Source of the DNA: Verrucomicrobiota bacterium
Lineage (GTDB): Bacteria; Verrucomicrobiota; Verrucomicrobiia; Chthoniobacterales; UBA10450
DNA length: 64,000 nucleotides
NCBI GenBank assembly: GCA_003218375.1
Contig: QHNH01000016.1
Location: 245,009 to 309,008 of the forward strand
Direction: 5' to 3'
Shown here: piece after piece, positions 46,993 to 54,487 of the stretch
Layout: the number at the start of each line of letters is the position of its first letter
Position numbering within the stretch: the first letter of the stretch is position 1
Notes under the pieces: generated by a model
The model's input: only the letters and a program-made list of their open reading frames with translations
The model's database searches: none
Told to the model about the DNA's origin: nothing
Position numbers and translations under genes: made by a program

Positions 46993-48153
46993 TTACGCCA
47001 TCGCCCCGAAGGCGAGGCCGAGGCTGTAGGTGACGACCGCTTCGATCACGCCGACCATCGTCATTTCCAAGCCGGAAGCCCACCAGGAGCGGATGGTGAT
47101 CAACGATTTCACGGCGCCGACGGCGAAGTGGGCAACGATGCTGACGGCGAACGAAGCGATCACGGCGTTGATTCCGTTCATGAAAAAGAAGGGGATGATC
47201 GGGATGAACGCGCCGACGGCGGTGGAAATGGCGGCGGAGGTCGCGGATTTCCAGTGGTTCGGGAACCGATGCTCGGAAAGTCCGAGCTCGTGTTGCGCCA
47301 TGGCCTGGACCATTTGGTCGGGCTGCTCGGCGAGCCGTTCGGCCATCCGCTGCGATTCTTCCGGGTTGAATCCTTGCAGTTGATAGAAGAGCGACATCTC
47401 TTCGATCTCTTCCTCGGGATTCTCTTCGACCTCGCGTTTTTCGCGGGCGATCTCGGCTTCGTAAACTTCCGCTTCGCTTTTCGCGGCGAGATAGGCGCCG
47501 GCGCCCATGGAGAGCGAGGAAGCGAGCATGCCGGCCAGGCCCGAGATGAGGACGTAGTGTTGCTGGTTGTTCGTCGCGCCGGCGACGCCGGAGACGATGC
47601 CGAACACGGCGCCGAGCCCATCGTTCACGCCGTAGATGGCGTCCGCGACCCAACTGCCGCCGCGGCCGTGCCAGCGTTCGCGTTTCAGGATGGTGTCGAG
47701 CGCGGCGCGCGGTCCCGCGGGTGCCGGCGGCGCCATTGCATTAAGGACGCGGGCGTGCGCCTTTTCCTCGAGGGCGGCTTCGTGGAGGAATTTCAGGGCA
47801 TCGGGATCATCCGCGAGAGCGCGCTCGCTTTGGGCGCGGTAACGCGCTTCGTGCCGGTCTTCCGCGGCTTCCATCCGGCGAATGGCGACATCGAGTCCTG
47901 CGAGGCGGTTCCACCAGCGGCTCAGCCGTTGGCCTAACGAGTCTTTCAATTCAGGGGGCGGCACTCCGAGCTCGGTCAGTTTCTGGGCCCAGCGCGCGGC
48001 GTGGCGTTCCTCCGCTTCGGCCATGCGCACGAGAATGTCTTTGCGCTTCTGGTCCTTCTCGCGTTCGGCCAGCTCCCGGTAAACCCGCGCGGTTTGCAGT
48101 TCCGCGCGCCAGTTTTCCTTCAGCGCCTCGATCGATTCCGGGTCGTTAGGCAT
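46993..48153 (-). CDS. MbfA-type iron exporter: ferritin-like domain fused to VIT1/CCC1 transporter
   Basis: 386 residues from ATG 48153. The N-terminal third is a ferritin/rubrerythrin-like helical bundle with metal-ligand patterns (RMAEAEERHAARW, RMEAAEDRHEARYR, EAALEEKAHARVL). The C-terminal part is a VIT1/CCC1 membrane domain with DAIYGVNDGLGAVFGIVSGV, the cytoplasmic Glu-rich loop (REVEENPEEEIEEMSLFY) and GAFIPIIPFFF. Relatives (membrane-bound ferritin A) export ferrous iron and protect against iron and peroxide stress. Possible Fur or Irr sites were not found by eye. Its 3' end is partly duplicated at 46228. Upstream DNA is a short-unit repeat. Confidence 0.92.
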   Translation of the reverse strand: MPNDPESIEALKENWRAELQTARVYRELAEREKDQKRKDILVRMAEAEERHAARWAQKLTELGVPPPELKDSLGQRLSRWWNRLAGLDVAIRRMEAAEDRHEARYRAQSERALADDPDALKFLHEAALEEKAHARVLNAMAPPAPAGPRAALDTILKRERWHGRGGSWVADAIYGVNDGLGAVFGIVSGVAGATNNQQHYVLISGLAGMLASSLSMGAGAYLAAKSEAEVYEAEIAREKREVEENPEEEIEEMSLFYQLQGFNPEESQRMAERLAEQPDQMVQAMAQHELGLSEHRFPNHWKSATSAAISTAVGAFIPIIPFFFMNGINAVIASFAVSIVAHFAVGAVKSLITIRSWWASGLEMTMVGVIEAVVTYSLGLAFGAMA

Positions 48154-48739
48154 GGGAAGAAAAATTCGAAGTCCGAAGCTCGAAGTTCGAAACAAGGCTC
48201 AAATGGGAAAATTCGGATTTCGGAAATTGTTTCGGATTTCGGATTTCGAGCTTCGAGTTTCGTCTCATAATCTCCGGATGCCTGCTCTCGTCAGGCAAAA
48301 AATGCAAGGCCGACCCGAGAAGAATTGCCACGCCGGCAAAGCCGCCGGCCAGCCCGAGCCAGACGATCGGCGTCGGTCTCGGGGCAATGCCGCTCCACCA
48401 GGCGAGCAACGCGATGTAGATCGGGACTGTCGCGACCATGACGGAAGCGAGCCCGGAAGAGACATATTGCTCGGCAAGGGTGACGCCGCCATTCCCGCCC
48501 AGCAGCAAGCAGCCGCCGATGATCAAGGCCGTGCGCCAATTCGCCAGCGAACCTTTGGGCGCACCCTGCCCGCGCGCGATCGCATACATAATGAACCCGG
48601 CGAGAAGGAAACGCGCGCCGGCCATGAGCAGCGGCGGGATCGTTTTGATCGCAAACAAGATAGCGAGGTAGGTCGAACCCCAAATGACATAGAGCGCCGC
48701 GAACGCGGCGAGGATAAGGAGTCTATGGGGCCGCGGCAT
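48146..48739 (-). pseudogene. Truncated EamA/DMT transporter gene ending in a repeat
   Basis: The reading frame starts at ATG 48739 and encodes one complete EamA domain (about 150 residues, five helices: LLILAAFAALYVIWGSTYLA, PLLMAGARFLLAGFIMYAIA, TALIIGGCLLLGGNGGVTLA, VMVATVPIYIALLAWWSG, IVWLGLAGGFAGVAILLGSA). Normal EamA exporters of this type (RhaT/YdcZ-like) have two such domains, about 300 residues. Here the second is absent: after PDESRHPEIM the frame enters the short-unit repeat and stops. It is most likely a nonfunctional half transporter, though a dimeric single-domain exporter cannot be excluded. Confidence 0.75.
48166..48262. repeat. TTCGAAGTTCGAAG-type short-unit repeat
   Basis: Imperfect tandem TTCGAA(G/A)(T/C)-like units on the left (TTCGAAGTCCGAAGCTCGAA) and TTTCGGATTTCGGATTTCGA on the right. 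On the minus strand it codes for NSKLEIRNPK and FELRTSNF-like peptides, a known signature when such repeats are read through. It encodes the tail of the truncated EamA gene and abuts the start of the iron exporter. Confidence 0.85.
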
Positions 48740-48792
48740 GCGACCGCATTGTGGCACAGGGAGCAGAAAGCTTCATATCATCCCGAGTCTCA

Positions 48793-48871
48793 TTGGAGAC
48801 GGCCTGCCCTCAGGCCGTTGAGGGACCAGCTTCCAGCCTTTCGTCCGCGGCACGAGGGCGTGCCGCCTCCA
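48793..48871. repeat. Interspersed inverted repeat, TTGGAGACGGCCTG family, copy 2
   Basis: TTGGAGACGGCCTGCCCTCA/GGCCGTTG and CGCGGCACGAGGGCGTGCCG/CCTCCA match copy 1 at 44235 except in the centre. It lies between the EamA fragment and the GlsB-like gene. Confidence 0.88.
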
Positions 48872-48881
48872 GTTCGCTGCC

Positions 48882-49145
48882 TCAGCTGCGCCGGCCGGCG
48901 ATCATGCGATAGAGGAACAAGAGCAGCATGGCGCCGACGATCGACATGATCCAATGGGCCGTGTAGTTCTCGTTCCCGGTAAACATCCGGCCGAGCCACG
49001 TCCCGACAAACGCGCCTGCGACACCCAGGAGCATCGTTATAATGCAGCCACCGGGATCCCGTCCCGGCATTAAGAGCTTGGCGATCGCGCCAATGACGAG
49101 CCCGACGAGTAAGACCCAAATGATTGAGTGAGCGCTGAAGTCCAT
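48882..49145 (-). CDS. GlsB/YeaQ/YmgE family small membrane protein
   Basis: 87 residues from ATG 49145 (MDFSAHSIIWVLLVGLVIGA); the frame is open to 49268 through an inverted repeat, which is not coding. Three membrane helices and the family motif IGAIAKLLMPGRDPGGCIIT-MLLGVAGAFVGTWLG (transglycosylase-associated domain). These small proteins are induced in acid or general stress in E. coli; their action is unknown. Probably a single-gene unit. Confidence 0.88.
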   Translation of the reverse strand: MDFSAHSIIWVLLVGLVIGAIAKLLMPGRDPGGCIITMLLGVAGAFVGTWLGRMFTGNENYTAHWIMSIVGAMLLLFLYRMIAGRRS

Positions 49146-49192
49146 GGCGAGGATTCTGAAGACCACGCAGCCTGCGGTCAATCCTGCAATCG

Positions 49193-49268
49193 GTGGATCG
49201 AGCGCTCCGCCGCTCGATGGCATAAATGCCGGGATAGTAAACATCGAGCGGCGGAGCGCTCGATCCAC
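49193..49268. repeat. Perfect inverted repeat between GlsB-like gene and serA
   Basis: GTGGATCGAGCGCTCCGCCG/CTCGATG (27 bp) at the left is repeated as its exact inverse complement at the right, with a 22-nt AT-richer centre. The serA TAG (49269-49271) abuts its right end, as CTGTAG-GTGGATCGAGCG on the minus strand. Confidence 0.92.
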
Positions 49269-50861
49269 CTACAGCTCGATCACTTGCGCCGACTTGATGT
49301 CTTCGCTCGCGCGAATTTTTTCGAGCAACGCGGAATCCGGAGCCGTGTCCAGGTTGAGTACGGTCAAAGCGGTGCCGCCGGCCTGGTTCCGGCTCAACGA
49401 CATCGTGGCGATATTAACGCCGTGATCGCCGAGGAGTGTCCCGATGCGGCCGACAATGCCGGGGCGGTCCGTGTTTTCGAGTACGAGGACGACACCATGC
49501 GGACGCGCTTCCACGTGGCGGCTGTTTACGTTCACAATCCGCGGGGTGGCTCCGAAAAACGCGCCGGCCACGGAAACGGTTTTGCCTTCGGCCACGGCGG
49601 AAAGCTCGAGCAGGTCGGTGTAATCACCGGCGGCGCTCAATCGGCTCTCGGTAATTTTCAGGCCGAGGCTTTCGGCGAACGCCGGCGCGTTTACTTCGTT
49701 GATCTCGCTGCCGCCGGCGCCTTGCAGGAAACCTTTCAAGACCGAGCGCGTGATCGCAGTGGTATCGACCTCGTTCACTTTGCCGCTGTAGTTGATGTTC
49801 AAGCTCTCGACTCGTCTGGGCGCGAGTTGGAACAAAAAACGCGCGAGCTTTTCGCCGAACCGAAGATGCGGGCCGACGACCGCGAGCGTTTTGGCGTCGA
49901 GGTTCGGCATGTTGACCGCGTTGCGAATCGTGCCTTCGAGCAGCGCCGCCCGAATCGATTGTGCGATCTCGATCCCAACACTTTCCTGCGCCTCCGCCGT
50001 GGACGCGCCGAGATGCGGTGTGAGCACGAGGTTCGGCGATTCGCGCAATGGCGAATCCGCGGGCAGCGGCTCGGTTTCGAAAACGTCGAGCGCGGCGGCG
50101 GCGACGTGGCCGGAGCGCAAGGCATCGGCAAGCGCCGCTTCATCGACGAGTCCGCCCCGGGCGCAATTGATCACGCGCACACCGCGTTTGGTTTTCGCCA
50201 GGCGGGCGGCATCGAGCAGATGATGGGTCTGTGCGGTGAGCGGCGTGTGCAAGGTGATGAAATCCGCTGCGGCCAGGAGATCATCGAGTTCTTCCACCAG
50301 CTCGACCTGTAAAGTTCGCGCGCGCGTCGCGGACAAATACGGATCGAACGCCATCACCCGCATGCCGAACGCGATTGCGCGCCGGCTCAGCTCGCTCCCG
50401 ATTCGGCCCATGCCGATAACGCCGAGGGTCTTGTTAAACAGTTCGACGCCTTCGAGATTTTTTCGGTCCCATTTCCCGCCGCGCAGGAGCGCGTCCGCCT
50501 GCGGAATTTTGCGCGCCGCGCAAAGCAGGAGCGAGAAGGCGTGCTCCGCCGTGGAAATCGTGTTGCCGCCGGGCGCGTTCATCACGATCACGCCGCGCCG
50601 CGTCGCTGCCTCCACATCCACGTTGTCCACGCCGACGCCGGCGCGCCCGATCACGCGCAACCGCGCACCAGCATTCACGATGGCCGCCGTCACTTTCGTC
50701 TGGCTGCGCACGACGATCCCGCTGAACTGCGGGATCATTTCGACCAGCGCCGCTTCGGTCATCCCGATGTGAGTCGAAACCTCGAGCGCCCCATCGCGCG
50801 CCAGTTCGTCGATGCCACGCTGTGAAATCGAATCCGCGACCAGAATTTTCGGCGCCGTCAT
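49269..50861 (-). CDS. serA: D-3-phosphoglycerate dehydrogenase SerA
   Basis: 530 residues, the long form of the enzyme. Substrate-domain start KILVADSISQRGIDELARDG; nucleotide-binding LGVIGMGRIGSELSRRAIAF; catalytic Arg (INCARGGLVDE), Glu (VFETEPLP) and His (LTPHLGASTAEAQ) are present. After residue 315 comes the allosteric substrate-binding domain (ASB) and a C-terminal ACT domain (DRPGIVGRIGTLLGDHGVNI) for serine feedback. It oxidises 3-phosphoglycerate with NAD as the first step of serine biosynthesis. The last codons (GAG CTG TAG) abut a perfect inverted repeat. Confidence 0.97.
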   Translation of the reverse strand: MTAPKILVADSISQRGIDELARDGALEVSTHIGMTEAALVEMIPQFSGIVVRSQTKVTAAIVNAGARLRVIGRAGVGVDNVDVEAATRRGVIVMNAPGGNTISTAEHAFSLLLCAARKIPQADALLRGGKWDRKNLEGVELFNKTLGVIGMGRIGSELSRRAIAFGMRVMAFDPYLSATRARTLQVELVEELDDLLAAADFITLHTPLTAQTHHLLDAARLAKTKRGVRVINCARGGLVDEAALADALRSGHVAAAALDVFETEPLPADSPLRESPNLVLTPHLGASTAEAQESVGIEIAQSIRAALLEGTIRNAVNMPNLDAKTLAVVGPHLRFGEKLARFLFQLAPRRVESLNINYSGKVNEVDTTAITRSVLKGFLQGAGGSEINEVNAPAFAESLGLKITESRLSAAGDYTDLLELSAVAEGKTVSVAGAFFGATPRIVNVNSRHVEARPHGVVLVLENTDRPGIVGRIGTLLGDHGVNIATMSLSRNQAGGTALTVLNLDTAPDSALLEKIRASEDIKSAQVIEL

Positions 50862-50962
50862 TTTGGCTGAATGCTAGAGAGCGAGCGGGCGGAGTCGAAT
50901 CGAATCACGTATTGAGAAACTCCGCGCGGGCACGCCGCTTTTGGATCGTCTCGCGCCAGGAT

Positions 50963-51186
50963 ACTAGCGCCGACGGCGCGGAATCATAATAGCCTGGGGC
51001 AACGCCCCAGGATTCTGATGCGATGATGAAACCAGCGCTGAAAGCGCGATTCAACGCGCCACTTCGCTGTAAGACCACACCCTGCTCCGGTCGTTGAATC
51101 GCGCTTTCAGCGCTCACCCTTGTCATGCCGCCCGAGTTCCTGGGGCGATGCCCCAGGCTATGGTGAGCGCGCGCCTTCGGCGCTGC
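50963..51186. repeat. Composite inverted repeat, AGCCTGGGGC family, copy 2
   Basis: Outer: AGCCTGGGGCAACGCCCCAG (50991) and CCTGGGGCGATGCCCCAGGC (51140-51159), with GCGCCGACGGCGC- and GCGCCTTCGGCGC-type arms outside. Inner: a perfect 23-bp pair, AGCGCTGAAAGCGCGATTCA/ACG (51034-51056) and its inverse (51092-51114). The stop and last nine codons of the gene ending at 51158 lie inside the right part. The interval 50862-51157 holds nothing else. Confidence 0.9.
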
Positions 51187-52783
51187 GAACAGGCGCCCTG
51201 CGACTCACTGACCACGCCCGGTAAATCAGCAGGATGAGAAAACAGGAATAGAGAGGCATGACGGGAAACAGGTAGCGTTCATATCCGCCTATCCACCAGG
51301 TTGCGTCGAGGTAAGAGAAGAGAGTTACCCTGAGAAGGATCGAAGCCGCCAGGAGAACGAGCACGGGGTTGAGAGGGTTGCGGAGGCGGAGCTTACGCCG
51401 ATGCCAAATAGCTATCAGCAGGCCAGCACACCCGAGCAACGACATACCTGCGACAAAAATTCGGTGGTAACGACCGATAAAGTTTTCAAGCGCTGCTGAC
51501 CTGCGTTTCGGGCGGCTCGAGGAGGCACGACGGCCAGTCATCTCATCATATAAGGCACGCTGTGAGGCAGTGAGAATGGCATCGTCACGGTCCGCGATCG
51601 TTTCAAATTGGAGCAGAAACAGCCCGGCAATCCTGGGGAATGATTGAGGCAGGTAACGAATGTTTGCGAGCGCTCCCGGGTCCAGAAAAGTGGAGAGCAC
51701 GAACCGTTGCGGAACGCGGCCCTCGTCGCAGGCGCGATTGATTTCCTCGGCGACATCTTGATAGAAGCGGTTCGCGTGGGCCGCGCTGCTGTGAATGTCT
51801 CCGCTGTTCGCGGCGACGCTGCGCAAAGCCCAATGAAACCAGGGGGCGCCGATTTCATGAATGCCCAGGGTAGTGAAAGCCGGGACTTGCCAGTTGTGGC
51901 CCAGATCGCCTTCGAATTGCGGCTTCAGCCGCGCGAAAGTAGGACTGACCTTGTAGGCCGTCTCAAGTGCTTCGGTTGAGACAGAAACGAAACGCTGTTG
52001 GTGGCTGGGTTTAATTCGAAGCAGCGCCTTGTAAGCGGCCTGGAAGCTGGACGCCGTCAGTTCCGATTTCGAAAAACTGTGAAAGGCATGGTAGTTGGCG
52101 ACATCGACCGTGAGCACCAGTAAGGCCAAAGGTACCAGCATCGAAGCGGCAGGTTTTGTCCAAAAGCGCGCGGCCTCCTTCCAGGAGCCCATCTCAGAAC
52201 GGCGACGGAACAACGCGACTGCGAAGAAGACGACGAGCATCGCGAGAATCAGAATGCTTTCTTCGCGGGTGTTCCAAAGAATGCCTAGCGTCACACCTGT
52301 CCAGATGGCGTGGCCAGGCTTTCCACTAAAGAGAGTCAGGAGAAGCCCGCCCAGAGCCAGGGGAAGAACCCCGGCGTAAAAGGAATCGCTCATCGTATGG
52401 TTATTGAACAGAAAGCTGGCCGGATGAAGGAGCATGGCTGCGAAGGCCAACAGGCAGACCGAACGGGGAACGCTAACTCTGCGAAAGACAGTTACCAGCA
52501 CGAGATACGCTCCGATCTGGAGCAGCTCTATCGCGATCCGAAGAGGAATCGCACAGAGATGCACAAGAGCGATGAACAACGGATAAGCCGGCGGCCGGAC
52601 AAAGGCGGTCCAGCTGTAAGGCGCGCCCCAGTACCAATTCCTGGCCGCGCCCAAATACCAGAGCGCGTCGTACTCTGTCGCGCTCCCGTAGATGTCTTCG
52701 GTGTGGACAAGCCAAAACTTGAAAACGATGAGAACCAGCAGGCCCACCGCCAGCCCGTAACGTCGCAAAACGGAACTCAGCAT
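51158..52783 (-). CDS. Polytopic membrane protein, ArnT/PMT-like (GT-C?) paralog B
   Basis: 541 residues from ATG 52783, which overlaps the stop of the upstream paralog by 7 bp (ATGCTGA). About ten membrane helices. The first extracytoplasmic loop has VHTEDIYGSATEYDALWYLG followed by WYWGAPYSWTAFVRPPAYPL, an Asp/Glu-containing loop as in GT-C glycosyltransferases (ArnT, PMT families), but the exact catalytic motif is not certain. The large C-terminal soluble loop (RINPS...ACDEGRVPQRFVLSTF) is shared with paralog A. It could transfer sugars from lipid carriers to envelope targets. The last nine residues (SAEGARSP end) are encoded by a repeat element. Confidence 0.75.
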   Translation of the reverse strand: MLSSVLRRYGLAVGLLVLIVFKFWLVHTEDIYGSATEYDALWYLGAARNWYWGAPYSWTAFVRPPAYPLFIALVHLCAIPLRIAIELLQIGAYLVLVTVFRRVSVPRSVCLLAFAAMLLHPASFLFNNHTMSDSFYAGVLPLALGGLLLTLFSGKPGHAIWTGVTLGILWNTREESILILAMLVVFFAVALFRRRSEMGSWKEAARFWTKPAASMLVPLALLVLTVDVANYHAFHSFSKSELTASSFQAAYKALLRIKPSHQQRFVSVSTEALETAYKVSPTFARLKPQFEGDLGHNWQVPAFTTLGIHEIGAPWFHWALRSVAANSGDIHSSAAHANRFYQDVAEEINRACDEGRVPQRFVLSTFLDPGALANIRYLPQSFPRIAGLFLLQFETIADRDDAILTASQRALYDEMTGRRASSSRPKRRSAALENFIGRYHRIFVAGMSLLGCAGLLIAIWHRRKLRLRNPLNPVLVLLAASILLRVTLFSYLDATWWIGGYERYLFPVMPLYSCFLILLIYRAWSVSRRAPVRSAEGARSP

Positions 52784-54468
52784 CGAGTGAAGGCGGATGA
52801 AGAGAATCCGTGGCGGCTCCGCCATAACGCGATTGCTTCGTAGATGAGGAGAAGGAAGAAGCAGGCCGAGAGCGGCATTATCGGGAAGACGTAGCGCTCG
52901 TAACCGGCCATCCACCAGGTGGCGTCGAGGAAAGAAAAGAACACGAGCCTGGTCACGATCGTCGCGGCGAGTAGGAGCAAAACGATGATCCGCGGCTCGC
53001 TCGCGCGCCAGCGGCGAACGAACCAGAGCAGGATCAGGAACGCCGCCAGCCCCGCCCAGGCCAGGACGATAAAGAGATAAACATAATAGGCCCCGATAAA
53101 ATTTTGCGTAGCGACCGCCAGCTTCGCCAGGATCGTGTTCGGAATGACGACCGTGTTCGAACCGGCCACCTGCGGCTGACGGAAGACCATCTCTTGATAT
53201 AGCTCGCTCATCCACGGGACAAGATTGGTATCGGCCCGGACCATCACCTTCTGGTGCCGGAAGAGAAACAGCTTCGCAATCCGGCCAATCGAGCGCGGCA
53301 GGTAGCGAATCCGCGAAACCGCGCCGGGATCGAGAAAGCCCGAGACGACGAGACGATCGGGAACGCGGCCTTCGTCGCAAGCCTGGTTAATTTCGCGCGC
53401 GACCTTGCGATAAAAGGCGTTCGTCGAGACCGGGTTTTTGTAATAGCCGGCGTTCGCGGTCATGTTGCGCAGCGCCCACATGAACCAGGGCCCGTATTCG
53501 CGGATGCCGAGAGTGTCGAAGGCGGGATTGGTCCAGTTCCGTCCGGCGAGCGCTTCGAACTGCGGCTTGAGTTGGGCGAAGGTGGGACTTACCTCGTAAG
53601 CCAGGCGCAGTGCTTCCATGTTAACCGCGATGTAGCGCATGGAATAGGTCGGCTTGATCCGCAGCAGCGCCCTGAACGCCTTCTCAAATGCCGGCGAGCT
53701 CATGTCTGATTTCGCGAAGCTGCGGAACGTGTAGTAGTTCGCCGAGTAAACCGCGGCCACCAGCACGATCAGCGTTCCGGCCAGCGCGCCGGTGCGTTTG
53801 AGCCAGAAAACGAAGTGGGCTTTTCGCGTGGGCGCATCTCGCCGCTGAAGTATGGCGAGTCCGAAGAACACCGCGAGGATCACCGGGATGAGAAAGCTCT
53901 CCTCGCGCGTATTCCAGAGCACGGCGTAGGCGCCGCCGGTCCACACGGCATGGGAAAACTTCCGCGTAAACAGAGTTAGCAGCGAACCGCCGAGCGCCAG
54001 CGGAAGGATCGCCGCGTAAAAGCTGTCGCTCATGCTGTGGCTGTTGCAGAGAAACGAAGCGGGATGCAGCATCATCAGCGCGAAGATGACGAGGCCAAGC
54101 CCGCGCGGCACGGCCGCCTTGCGCAGCGCCGCGATAAGGACCGTGTAGCCCGCCATCTGCGCCAGTTCGATCGCGATCCGCAACGGAATGCCACAGAAAT
54201 GGACGACCGCGATGAACAACGGATAGGCACACGGGCGGACAAACGCGGTCCAGCTATATGGCGCCCCCCAATACCAGTGCCTGGCCGAGCCTACGTACCA
54301 AAGCGCATCGTACTCCGTCGAACTCCCGTAGATTTCTTCGGTATGGATAACCCAGAGTTTGACAAGGATGAGAAGGATAAGACCCAAGGCAAACGCATGC
54401 CGGCACACGATCGCTCTGGCCTGGTCTGCTATGCTGGTGGATGAGTTCACTAACAGCCTTTGGATCAA
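52777..54468 (-). CDS. Polytopic membrane protein, ArnT/PMT-like (GT-C?) paralog A
   Basis: 563 residues. Helices begin LGLILLILVKLWVIHTEEIY. The first loop EIYGSSTEYDALWYVGSARH and WYWGAPYSWTAFVRPCAYPL match paralog B almost word for word; identity continues through FLCNSHSMSDSFYAAILPLA, LWNTREESFLIP, ACDEGRVPDRLVVSGFLDPG and FSFLDATWWMAGYERYVFPI. The last motif resembles the C-terminal helices of lipid-linked-sugar transferases. A tandem duplication is evident. A specific acceptor or donor cannot be inferred. It is the first gene of the two-gene unit; its final codons (CGA TGC TGA) hold the start of paralog B. Confidence 0.75.
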   Translation of the reverse strand: MIQRLLVNSSTSIADQARAIVCRHAFALGLILLILVKLWVIHTEEIYGSSTEYDALWYVGSARHWYWGAPYSWTAFVRPCAYPLFIAVVHFCGIPLRIAIELAQMAGYTVLIAALRKAAVPRGLGLVIFALMMLHPASFLCNSHSMSDSFYAAILPLALGGSLLTLFTRKFSHAVWTGGAYAVLWNTREESFLIPVILAVFFGLAILQRRDAPTRKAHFVFWLKRTGALAGTLIVLVAAVYSANYYTFRSFAKSDMSSPAFEKAFRALLRIKPTYSMRYIAVNMEALRLAYEVSPTFAQLKPQFEALAGRNWTNPAFDTLGIREYGPWFMWALRNMTANAGYYKNPVSTNAFYRKVAREINQACDEGRVPDRLVVSGFLDPGAVSRIRYLPRSIGRIAKLFLFRHQKVMVRADTNLVPWMSELYQEMVFRQPQVAGSNTVVIPNTILAKLAVATQNFIGAYYVYLFIVLAWAGLAAFLILLWFVRRWRASEPRIIVLLLLAATIVTRLVFFSFLDATWWMAGYERYVFPIMPLSACFFLLLIYEAIALWRSRHGFSSSAFTRC

Positions 54469-54487
54469 CTTTCGAATGAGCGACCCT

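Noticed and set aside
46922-47653. Upstream extension of the DUF4410 frame through the iron-exporter gene
   Set aside because: This stretch is an alternative reading of the VIT domain, without protein character; the signal peptide begins at 46921.
52784-53380. Upstream extension of paralog B through the upstream paralog
   Set aside because: Arg/Ser-rich shadow; ATG 52783 gives a start matching that of paralog A's first helix.
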